From: Terriglobia bacterium
Lineage (GTDB): Bacteria; Acidobacteriota; Terriglobia; Bryobacterales; Bryobacteraceae
Direction: 5' to 3'
NCBI GenBank assembly: GCA_020073615.1
Contig: JAIQEX010000032.1
Location: 1-52,756 of the forward strand
DNA length: 52,756 nt
Shown here: piece by piece, positions 32,352 through 39,941 of the stretch
Layout of the letters: every line of letters begins with the position of its first letter
Numbering within the stretch: the first letter of the stretch is position 1
Notes under the pieces: model-generated
Told to the model about the DNA's origin: nothing
Database searches by the model: none
The model's input: the letters and a program-made list of their open reading frames with translations, nothing else
Translations under genes and position numbers: made by a program

Positions 32352-33251
32352 ATGCCCGAGCGGTTCGATCTGGTGGTGGTGGGGACCGGCGCAGCGGCTT
32401 CCACGGTGGCGTTTGCCTGCCGTAAAGCGGGATGGAGCGTCGCGGTGGCCGAGGCGCGGCCGTTCGGAGGCACCTGCGCCAATCGCGGGTGCGATCCCAA
32501 GAAAGTGCTTGTGGGGGCGGCTGAGGCACTCGATTTTGCGCGGCGCATGGGCCCGCACGGGGTCGCCGCCGAGGGTTTGCGCATCGACTGGCCCGCGCTC
32601 ATGCGCTTCAAGCGCTCGTTCACCGACCCGGTACCGGAAAATACCGAGCGGAGCTTCGCCGCCGCGGGCATCGCCGCCTTTCACGGAACCGCCCGCTTCC
32701 TCGACCCGCAAACGATCGCCGCCGGCGGCGCTACCCTGCGGGCGGAGCATTGGGTCATCGCCGCGGGCGCCGCGCCGGCGCGGCTGGGCATCCCCGGGGA
32801 GGAGCTGCTCATCACCAGCGACCAGTTTCTGGAAATGGCGCCGGTGGCGGGATACGAAGGCCGCATCGTCGCCGCCAACCTGCTCGCGGGCAATCATCAA
32901 AAGCCCAACTACCTGGGCTGCGCCAGCACCGTGTTCAGCATTCCGCCGCTGGCCTCGGCGGGCTTGACCGAAGAAGCGGCGCGCCGCCAGGGCCTGCAAT
33001 TCGACGTCCGCCAGGACGACACCACGGGCTGGTACGCGTCGCGCCGCATCGCCGAGGAGTGCTCGGGATACAAAGTGCTGGTGGAGCGCCCCGGCGGCCG
33101 GATTCTGGGCGCGCATATTCTGGGCGACGGCGCCGAGGAGCTGATCAACGTGTTCGCCCTGGCCATCCGCGGCGGCCACACCGCCCAACAGGTGAAAGAG
33201 CCGCTCTACGCGTATCCCACGCACGGCTCGAACATCCAATATATGGTTTAG
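32352..33251 (+). CDS. internally deleted FAD-dependent pyridine nucleotide-disulfide oxidoreductase
   Basis: The start is normal for the glutathione/mercuric reductase family: FDLVVVGTGAAASTVAF for FAD, and the redox pair C42/C47 in GGTCANRGCDPKK. The end is the dimerisation domain (PVAGYEGRIVAANLLAGN, then YAYPTHGSNIQYM). Near residue 162 the sequence jumps from TSDQFLEM, which should lead into the NAD(P)H domain, directly to the post-NAD region. About 150 residues are missing in frame, including the second GxGxxG and the AAGD FAD motif. The frame is otherwise intact with a strong AGGAGG site, so a shortened protein would be made, but reduction by NAD(P)H should be impossible. It could be a recent pseudogene or repurposed. 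Confidence 0.8.
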   Translation: MPERFDLVVVGTGAAASTVAFACRKAGWSVAVAEARPFGGTCANRGCDPKKVLVGAAEALDFARRMGPHGVAAEGLRIDWPALMRFKRSFTDPVPENTERSFAAAGIAAFHGTARFLDPQTIAAGGATLRAEHWVIAAGAAPARLGIPGEELLITSDQFLEMAPVAGYEGRIVAANLLAGNHQKPNYLGCASTVFSIPPLASAGLTEEAARRQGLQFDVRQDDTTGWYASRRIAEECSGYKVLVERPGGRILGAHILGDGAEELINVFALAIRGGHTAQQVKEPLYAYPTHGSNIQYMV

Positions 33252-33261
33252 CCATCACCCC

Positions 33262-34032
33262 GTGCCCGCCACCGCCGTTGTCGATATCCGCCATCTCTCC
33301 TGCGCCTTGGGCGGCCGCTCGGTGCTGCGCGACATCAGCCTGCGCGTGGAGGAAGGCGAGACGGTGGTGCTGCTGGGCCGCAGCGGTTCCGGCAAAACCA
33401 CGCTGCTGAAAGTTGTGAACGGCCTGGCCACGCCATCGGCCGGCGAGGTCTGGTTCGAGGGCCGGCCGGCCGAAGGGTGGGACCCCATCCAACTGCGCCG
33501 CCGCATGGGCTACGTCATTCAGGACGCGGGACTGTTTCCGCACTGGACGGTGGCCGACAATGTCGGATTGGTGCCGCGCCTGGAGAGCTGGCCGCCGCAA
33601 AAGGTGGCGGAGCGCGTCGAGTTTCTGCTGAATGCCGTGGGCCTGGCCCCCGCCGAGTTCGGCGCGCGCTATCCCCGCCAGCTTTCGGGCGGACAGAAAC
33701 AGCGCGTGGGCATCGCGCGCGCCCTGGCGGCCGATCCGCCGCTGCTCCTGCTCGACGAACCCTTCGCGGCCCTCGACCCCATCACCCGCTTCGAGCTGCA
33801 GCGCCAGTTTCTGGCGTTGCGGCGCACCGTGCGCAAGGCCGCTCTGTTCGTGACGCACGACGTGCGGGAAGCGCTCATGATGGCCACGCGCGTGGCTCTG
33901 TTGCGGGATGGTGCGCTCGATCTGGTCCTGACGCCCGCGGAGTTTCTGGCGGCGCGCACCGCCGAGGCGAAGGCGTTCCTCGCCAGCCTGGAGGAAAACT
34001 GGAGACCGGATGAACAGCCGCCTCGCATCTGA
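33262..34032 (+). CDS. Opu-type osmoprotectant ABC transporter ATP-binding protein
   Basis: The 256-residue ATPase has the Walker A GRSGSGKTT at residues 39-47, the Q-loop, the signature LSGGQKQRVGIARAL, the Walker B LLLLDEPFAALDP and a switch histidine in VTHD. The sequence resembles OpuCA/ProV-type proteins without the C-terminal CBS pair, so it is at the short end. It couples ATP hydrolysis to uptake of glycine betaine, choline or a related compound at the inner membrane. The GTG start lies ten bases after the reductase stop, and the permease overlaps its end by 23 bases. Confidence 0.88.
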   Translation: MPATAVVDIRHLSCALGGRSVLRDISLRVEEGETVVLLGRSGSGKTTLLKVVNGLATPSAGEVWFEGRPAEGWDPIQLRRRMGYVIQDAGLFPHWTVADNVGLVPRLESWPPQKVAERVEFLLNAVGLAPAEFGARYPRQLSGGQKQRVGIARALAADPPLLLLDEPFAALDPITRFELQRQFLALRRTVRKAALFVTHDVREALMMATRVALLRDGALDLVLTPAEFLAARTAEAKAFLASLEENWRPDEQPPRI

Positions 34033-34627
34033 AATCTTCTCGCTCACGCTCGAGCACCTGGAGCTGGTGCTGATCACGCTCGCCATCGCGGCCGCGGTGG
34101 CGATCCCCGCGGCCGTGCTGCTGGCGCGGCACGCGGCCGCACGCCGCTGGGTGCTCGGCTTCGCCAATATCGCGCAGACCATCCCCAGCCTGGCGCTGTT
34201 CGGGTTCTTGCTGCCGCTGCCCTTTATCGGCGGCATAGGAAAGCGCACCGCCATCATTGCGCTCTGCTTGTACGCGCTGCTGCCCATCCTGCGCAATACG
34301 CTCACTGGCATCCGGGGAGTGGATGCCGCCGTGCGCGAGTCGGCCGTGGCCATGGGAATGACCCGGCGGCAGATTCTCTGGCTGGTGGAGTTGCCGCTGG
34401 CCGTGCCGTCGATTGTGGCCGGATTGCGCATCGCCGCGGTCACCACCATCGGGACGGCCACCATCGCGGCGTTCATCGGGGCCGGCGGGCTGGGCGTCTT
34501 CATCGTGCGCGGCATTGCGATGATGGATAAGCCGCAGATCCTGGCGGGCGCGGTCCCCGCCGCGGCCATGGCGCTGGTGGCCGATGAGGCGTTGGAATGG
34601 ATCGAGCGAAGACTATCGCCTGCCTGA
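34010..34627 (+). CDS. Opu-type ABC transporter permease
   Basis: The 205-residue inner-membrane protein has about five to six hydrophobic segments (LVLITLAIAAAVAIPAAVLLA, LALFGFLLPLPFIGG, IIALCLYALLPIL). The EAA-like loop GVDAAVRESAVAMGMTRRQILWLVELPLAVPSIVAG contacts the ATPase. The size fits OpuCB/OpuCD single-core permeases. It is overlapped by both neighbours and so is translationally coupled. Only one permease gene is present, so the functional core is a homodimer. Confidence 0.88.
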   Translation: MNSRLASEIFSLTLEHLELVLITLAIAAAVAIPAAVLLARHAAARRWVLGFANIAQTIPSLALFGFLLPLPFIGGIGKRTAIIALCLYALLPILRNTLTGIRGVDAAVRESAVAMGMTRRQILWLVELPLAVPSIVAGLRIAAVTTIGTATIAAFIGAGGLGVFIVRGIAMMDKPQILAGAVPAAAMALVADEALEWIERRLSPA

Positions 34628-35472
34628 GCGTGCTGCTGTTGGCCGCGTGTGCGCGGCGGCCGGCCATCGTGGTGGGCTCCAAGAATTTCACCGAACAGGT
34701 GGTGCTGGGAGAAATCCTGGCACAACAGATCGAGCGGCGCACGGGCATCCGCGTGGAGCGGAAGCTCAACCTGGGAGGCACGCTGCTGGCGCACGCGGCA
34801 CTGGTGGCGGGCGCCATCGACCTGTATCCCGAGTACACCGGCACCGCGCTCACCGCCGTCCTGAAGCAGGCGCCGCTCCGCGATGCCGCGGGCGTGCTGG
34901 CGGCGGTGCGCGCAGCGTACCAGCGGCGGTGGCGGCTGGCCTGGCTCGCCCCCTTGGGCTTCAACAACACATTCGCCATGATGATCCGCGGGGAGACCGC
35001 CCGCCGCGCGAAGCTGGCCACGCTTTCTGACGCCGCCCAAAGCCAGCCGTGGCGGTTGGGCGTCGGCTACGAATTCCAACAGCGGCCGGACGGCCTCGAC
35101 GGCCTGCTGAAAACCTATGGCCTGCGCACGGCGGGCGATCCGGTCACCATGGACCTGGGGCTGCTCTACTCCGCGCTCGAAAGCCGCACCGTGGACATGA
35201 TCGCGGCCAATTCCACCGATGGCCTGGCGGCCGTGAGCGGCGTCGTCATTCTCGAGGACGACCGCCACTATTTCCCGCCGTACCAGTGCGCGGTGGTCGC
35301 GAGAGAAGACACGCTGGCGCGGATTGCCGGCCTGCGCGAGGCGCTGCAACAGCTTGCCGATAAGCTGCCGGACACGGTCATGCGCCAGTTGAACTATCGC
35401 GTGGACGGCGAGCGCCGCCCGGCGGCGCAGGTGGCGGCGGAGTTCCTGGATACGGCTATCGGAAGGAAGTAG
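34597..35472 (+). CDS. osmoprotectant ABC transporter substrate-binding lipoprotein
   Basis: The 291-residue protein has a lipoprotein-like N-terminus (CLSVLLLAAC with the likely lipid-anchored cysteine). It follows the type F substrate-binding pattern: VVGSKNFTEQVVLGEILAQQIE, GAIDLYPEYTGTALTAVLK, and DLGLLYSALESRTVDMIAANSTDG. Such proteins bind glycine betaine, choline or carnitine in the periplasm. It overlaps the permease by 31 bases, so translation is coupled. Its last 33 bases occur again at 39511 as part of a decayed 430-bp duplication. Confidence 0.87.
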   Translation: MDRAKTIACLSVLLLAACARRPAIVVGSKNFTEQVVLGEILAQQIERRTGIRVERKLNLGGTLLAHAALVAGAIDLYPEYTGTALTAVLKQAPLRDAAGVLAAVRAAYQRRWRLAWLAPLGFNNTFAMMIRGETARRAKLATLSDAAQSQPWRLGVGYEFQQRPDGLDGLLKTYGLRTAGDPVTMDLGLLYSALESRTVDMIAANSTDGLAAVSGVVILEDDRHYFPPYQCAVVAREDTLARIAGLREALQQLADKLPDTVMRQLNYRVDGERRPAAQVAAEFLDTAIGRK

Positions 35473-35868
35473 TCCTGCCCGGGGGACACGTGTTACCATT
35501 GTGACTGCGCAAGTAAAACGGACGTGCCCGTATGAAATTGGGCTCCAGGAATTCAATGCTTCGCTTCATGGGAATGTTCGGATTGGCCAGCATCTTTCTG
35601 CTGATCTCTCCCAAGCTCCGGGAGTCGGCGCTCGCCGGCCTGGCTGTTGTGATTAATGCGATCATAGCCTACGGCCCGTACTCCTACATCGGGCTGGCTC
35701 TGGCCGCGATCGGCGGCATGGCGATCGTGCTCAAGTCCCAGCCCCGGCCGCGCTGAAGCATGCAACTTGCGGGCCCGCGCTACGCAGAATGCAATGATCA
35801 CAAGGCAGGAGGCAGCACCTGAACTGTCCTGGCGATCGTGGCTACGACCCTCGCCTGAAGGGACACAT
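35440..35868. repeat. 430-bp direct repeat, upstream copy
   Basis: This copy includes the last 33 bases of the binding-protein gene, the intact small ORF at 35532 and the last codons of the large secreted protein gene. The same segment lies 4071 bases downstream at 39511-39938 with roughly 90% identity by eye. The two copies bracket the large gene in direct orientation. Confidence 0.85.
35532..35756 (+). CDS. 74-residue small membrane protein (intact copy)
   Basis: The short protein has a hydrophobic segment MLRFMGMFGLASIFLLIS and a second, AIIAYGPYSYIGLALAAIGGMAIVL, so probably two helices, and a basic end. I recognise no family. A broken copy exists at 39603, where a two-base shift in CTGATC versus CTGAGTTTC and a new stop truncate it. 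The presence of two copies shows this is a real coding segment that is decaying after duplication. It is convergent with the large gene. Confidence 0.5.
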   Translation: MKLGSRNSMLRFMGMFGLASIFLLISPKLRESALAGLAVVINAIIAYGPYSYIGLALAAIGGMAIVLKSQPRPR

Positions 35869-38800
35869 TCGTTGCCACGCTGGCCGTGCCCACGGTTATC
35901 GGAACACTTAGCTGCGCCGCTCCCGCCGGCACTACCACCGTTGCCGGCACGGAGATCAACGCCGGGTTGGAGCTAGTCATCATTACCGTGACGCCACCCG
36001 CCGGCGCCACATCCGTCAAGTACACCACTACCGTCGCGCTTCCTCGCTGGAACGTTGCCCCTGTGTACAGTCCGTACACGTCAATGGGCGGCGGAGGCAG
36101 CACCTGGACTGTCCGGGTGATTGTGGCTACAACCTTTGCCTGAAGGGACACATTTGTTGCCACACTGGTCGCTCCCACGGTTATCGGAACACTTAGCTGC
36201 ACCGCCCCCGCCGGAACCACCACCGTTGCCGGGACGGAGATCAACGACGGGTTGGAACTGCTCATCGTTACCGTGATGCCGCGTGCCGGCGCCGCAGCCG
36301 TCAAGTACACTACGACCGTCGCGTTCCCTCGGCGGAACGTTGCCGCGGTGTACACAAAGGCCACATCGATGGGCGGTGGAGGCAACACCTGAGCAGACCT
36401 GGTTACTGTGGCTATGACCTTCGCCTGAAGGGACACATTCGTCGCCACGCTGGCCGCGCCCACGGTTATCGGAACACTTACCTGCAACGCTCCCGCCGGG
36501 GCCACCACCGTTGCCGGCACGGAGATCAATGCCGGGTTGGAGCTGCTCATCGTAACCGTGACGCCGCCCGCCGGTGCCGCCGCCGTCAAATACACCACCA
36601 CCGCCGCATTCCCCCGCTGGAACGTCGCCGCTGTGTAGAGATCGCGAATATCGACCGGTGGCACCACCTGGACCGTTCTTGTGATCGCGGTTACGACTTT
36701 TGCCTGAAGGGACACATTCGTTGCCACGCTGGCCGCGCCCACGGTTATCGGAACGCTGAGCTGCATCGCTCCCGCCGGCATTACCACCGTTGCCGGCACG
36801 GAGATCAACACCGGGTCGGAGCTGGTCATCGTAACCGTAACGCCACCCGCCGGCGCCGCCGCCGTTAAGTACACCACCACCGTCGCGCTTCCCGGCTGCA
36901 GCGTCGCCGCTACGCTCAGATCGCGAATATCCATCGCCGGCGGCGGCGGCAACACCTGAACGGTCTTCGTGATCGCGGTGCGCACCATCGCCTGAATCCC
37001 AACGCCGGTCGCAGCAGTGACTTCGGCCACGGTTATCGGAACACTCAGTTGGGTCGCCCCCGCGGGCACCATCACCGTTGCCGGCAGGGAGATGACTGCC
37101 GGGTTGGAGCTGGTCATCGTGACCGTAATGCCGCCCGCCGGTGCTGCCGCCGTCAAATACACCACCACCGTTGCGCCTCCGCGCTGCAACGTTGCCGCTG
37201 CGTAGAGACCCCAAAGATCGATCTGCCCATAAGCCGCCGGTATCACTCGCGTGGTTGCCTGCCCGATTCCACCGTTTAGCGATGCGGTCAGCGTAACCGA
37301 AACGGGTTGCGTAACATTCGCCGCCGCGACCGTGAACCGCGCACTTTCGGCGCCAGCCGGTACCGTGACAGTACCTGGTACGGCCACAACGCCGGGCGTG
37401 CCGTCGGATTGCGCCGCTAGCACGACCGAAGCGGCCTGGCTTGTCGCCTGCGACAGCCAGACAGTCCCGGCGGCAGTCCCGCCTCCGGTCACCGCCGGAT
37501 CGATCGTCACCGCCTGCAAGGCCGCCTGAACACCAGGCTGCCCGCCACCGCTGCCCGCCAAAAACGCCGACGGAACGGTCGTGCCTTGCGTCCTCCACCG
37601 TACATAGTCGAAGGTCCAACGATAGTTCTGATTGAACACCTTGCCGCTGTAGCTGAAGTCCTGCGCCATCGCGGCGGCGAACATCTGATCGCCGCGCTGT
37701 AACGATGCGGAATCTCCCGTTAGTGCCCAATACCACGCGTAGGCAGGGGCTATCAGGTTATTAAGCCCGGGCTCATAGGTAGGCGGCACATCAAGAGTGC
37801 TGTAAGCCAGCCCCTGAGCCGCCGGATCCCATGCATTCAGCCAGAGCCAATCCAACATTTGCTTGATCGCCCCGGGAATGCGCAAATCGTGGCTGAACTC
37901 ATAATACTCAATGAGCGCCTCGGCCATGAGCCCGTCGAAAAACGGCTGATTGATCTGTGTCGTGTTGTTCGATGAAAAGAGCTGACTAAAGTGTCCTAAG
38001 CCAAAGTCCACCGCTCTGTCAAGCCGTATATCATGCGGCGCCCCAAGGCGCTCGGCAATTGTGTAGGCCTCGATCACATAGGCCGTCTCGCGAATCAGGC
38101 CTACGCTTACACCGCCCGCTATGGCCCCGTAGGGGGAAGTCTTGGACAATGCAATCGCGGCGTCACGGCTTCCTGTGTCCCCAGTCCGCCAATAGTTCAT
38201 AGCGAGCCCGTGCGGAAATACGCGCCAACCAGGAACCTGTGCGCCGCTTTGTAAGATATAGTCCCGGTACTGCGTTACAATATTGAGTGCGCATGGATTC
38301 CACTGTTGCGGGCTGCCCGTGTAATCGGCGATCTGGAAGTACGTCCTGCCGCCGTCGTAGTACCAAATCTGCGGCTCGGACCCGAAGACCATTGCCTGTT
38401 CCGGGTTACACCACTTGGCGCCCAGGCTGCTCATCGTCTGTTGCCAGGTGCTTAACCCGGGAATTTCCGGCGCTGGACTCGCGAGCCTGACGGGTGGTGC
38501 CGGCAAGTTCGCCACGCTGAAGCTTATTAATGTATCTCTTTCAATGCCGCCAGCCTCGGTTCGAAGGGTCGCGCTATAATTTCCGGGAGGGGTTGTTGCC
38601 GATGTGCGCACGCGAAGTAGCGGAGGGCTGTTAACGGTGTTGTTACCGTTGTAGCACCATTGGCGGCCGGTTGCATCCCAATAGGAATCGTTGTGTTCCT
38701 GGGTTAGGTCGGTATTATAGGCGCAGATCACATGAAAAGTCACGCCTGGGGGCAGCCCCAGAGTTTCGTCGAAATACAGGTGAGCGACGCTTCCTCCCAG

Positions 38801-39331
38801 TAAGACCGACGTGATGCCGATATACAAGTCATGTCCCGCATATACGCTGCTGGCTCCATGAGTGTCGAGCCGGTAGTCCGCAGGCGCCGCCGGATCGACG
38901 TTGGGCGTCGAGAAGGTTTCGGACGCGACCAGTGCCGCACTAGACGCCGCTACACCCTGTGCCGCCGATACGACATAGTATCTATAGCTCGTCCCCGGAG
39001 AAACCGGGAGAGTGACACGATGGCTCGTAACCAACGCGCCATCGGGCGCAGTTCCATACCAGATATCAGGTAGGACTACTTGAGAGGTGGCTGGCCTGTC
39101 GGTTTGCCAGGTGACGATCGCTGTACCGGGGGACTGAGCCACGGCCGCTATATTCGTAAGTACGGGTGCTGTCTGGGCTATGGCACTGTAAGATTCGCAT
39201 GCCAGAAGAACTCCAACGGCCATGATTGCATGAAGAAATGCAATAGACGGTTTGGCCCATGACAGGACCTTGCGCAGGAACAGCGGCACCGGAAAGACAG
39301 AGGCCGCTAGCGTCTGGGTGTTAGGTTCCAT
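35798..39331 (-). CDS. large secreted protein with FN3-like, alpha-toroid-like and tandem ~95-residue repeats
   Basis: The 1177-residue protein starts with a signal-peptide-like segment (LHAIMAVGVLLACESYSAIAQ). A fibronectin-III-like part follows (residues 50-125, with AIVTWQTDRPATSQV and TLPVSPGTSYRYYVVSA). The long middle (about 290-610) is helical and rich in Trp/Tyr/Asp (GLAMNYWRTGD, YEPGLNNLIAPAYAWYWALTGD), possibly an (alpha/alpha)-toroid carbohydrate-active domain, but no catalytic residue can be fixed. The last ~475 residues are five tandem repeats with the motif ATVVVYLTAAAPAGGVTVTMTSSNPALISVPATVVVPAG. A more degenerate sixth lies before them. It probably acts at the cell surface. 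Confidence 0.7.
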   Translation of the reverse strand: MEPNTQTLAASVFPVPLFLRKVLSWAKPSIAFLHAIMAVGVLLACESYSAIAQTAPVLTNIAAVAQSPGTAIVTWQTDRPATSQVVLPDIWYGTAPDGALVTSHRVTLPVSPGTSYRYYVVSAAQGVAASSAALVASETFSTPNVDPAAPADYRLDTHGASSVYAGHDLYIGITSVLLGGSVAHLYFDETLGLPPGVTFHVICAYNTDLTQEHNDSYWDATGRQWCYNGNNTVNSPPLLRVRTSATTPPGNYSATLRTEAGGIERDTLISFSVANLPAPPVRLASPAPEIPGLSTWQQTMSSLGAKWCNPEQAMVFGSEPQIWYYDGGRTYFQIADYTGSPQQWNPCALNIVTQYRDYILQSGAQVPGWRVFPHGLAMNYWRTGDTGSRDAAIALSKTSPYGAIAGGVSVGLIRETAYVIEAYTIAERLGAPHDIRLDRAVDFGLGHFSQLFSSNNTTQINQPFFDGLMAEALIEYYEFSHDLRIPGAIKQMLDWLWLNAWDPAAQGLAYSTLDVPPTYEPGLNNLIAPAYAWYWALTGDSASLQRGDQMFAAAMAQDFSYSGKVFNQNYRWTFDYVRWRTQGTTVPSAFLAGSGGGQPGVQAALQAVTIDPAVTGGGTAAGTVWLSQATSQAASVVLAAQSDGTPGVVAVPGTVTVPAGAESARFTVAAANVTQPVSVTLTASLNGGIGQATTRVIPAAYGQIDLWGLYAAATLQRGGATVVVYLTAAAPAGGITVTMTSSNPAVISLPATVMVPAGATQLSVPITVAEVTAATGVGIQAMVRTAITKTVQVLPPPPAMDIRDLSVAATLQPGSATVVVYLTAAAPAGGVTVTMTSSDPVLISVPATVVMPAGAMQLSVPITVGAASVATNVSLQAKVVTAITRTVQVVPPVDIRDLYTAATFQRGNAAVVVYLTAAAPAGGVTVTMSSSNPALISVPATVVAPAGALQVSVPITVGAASVATNVSLQAKVIATVTRSAQVLPPPPIDVAFVYTAATFRRGNATVVVYLTAAAPARGITVTMSSSNPSLISVPATVVVPAGAVQLSVPITVGATSVATNVSLQAKVVATITRTVQVLPPPPIDVYGLYTGATFQRGSATVVVYLTDVAPAGGVTVMMTSSNPALISVPATVVVPAGAAQLSVPITVGTASVATNVSLQARVVATIARTVQVLPPAL
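35801..37222 (-). repeat. array of five ~285-bp coding repeats
   Basis: Five tandem units encode 93-96 residues each and lie, from the C-terminal end of the protein, at 35801-36085, 36086-36370, 36371-36655, 36656-36934 and 36935-37222. Each holds AAATxQxGxATVVVYLTAAAPAGG, VPAGAxQLSVPITV and an LPP-rich linker. The three at the C-terminal end are the most alike, which suggests recent expansion or gene conversion. Confidence 0.9.
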
Positions 39332-39510
39332 CCCGTTTTTTTCCTACCTTTTCGCGGGTCTTCGAGAGATTACACCTGACAACGTGTAAACGCGGGCGAT
39401 TGGCCCTGTGGGAATTGTCAATCGGTACAGATCGCTAAGACAATACTGCCAAAGGTCAGCGGATAAATGCTTTTTCGGGAGAACTAACACGGGGACGGCC
39501 GGCCGCGCCG

Positions 39511-39938
39511 GAGTTCCTGGATACGGCTATCGGAAGGAAGTAGTCCTGCCGGGAGCCAGGTGTTGCCATTGTGGCTGCAATAAGTAAAGCGGACGTGCCC
39601 GTATGAAATTGGGCTCCAGGAATTCCATGCTTCGCTTCATGGGAATGTTCGGATTGGGCAGCATCTTTCTGCTGAGTTTCTCCCAGGCTCCGTGAGTCGG
39701 CGCTCACCGGCCTGGCTGTGGTGACTAACGCGATCGTAGCCTGCGGCCCGTACTCCTACATCGGGCGGCGCTGGCCGCGAGCGGCGGTATGGCGATCATG
39801 CTCAAGTCCCAGCCCCGGCCGCGCTGAAGCATGCAACTTGCGGGCCGGCGCTGCGCAGAATGCAATGATCACCAGGCAGGAGGCAGCACCTGAACTGTCC
39901 TGGCGATCGTAGCTGCGGCCCTCGCCGGAACGGACACG
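39511..39938. pseudogene. decayed downstream copy of the 430-bp repeat
   Basis: This segment repeats 35440-35868. It holds the end of the binding-protein gene (without the rest), a small ORF (39603 onward) broken by a frameshift and stop, and the last ~23 codons of the large-protein gene. It lies between the 5' end of the large gene and the stop of the TPR gene. No functional gene remains in it. With the upstream copy it defines a 4071-bp duplicated spacing. Confidence 0.8.
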
Positions 39939-39941
39939 CAC

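Noticed and set aside
31906-32967. 353-codon plus-strand frame across the spacer and disulfide reductase
   Set aside because: Starts antisense to the small genes and reads the reductase in the wrong frame; no ribosome-binding site and Arg/Ser/Pro-rich.
33145-35556. 803-codon minus-strand frame opposite the ABC transporter
   Set aside because: Shadow frame opposite three well-supported genes.
35440-39938. Insertion sequence or composite transposon as the cause of the flanking repeats
   Set aside because: No transposase gene, no inverted ends and no short target-site duplication are visible; the repeats contain ordinary gene sequence.
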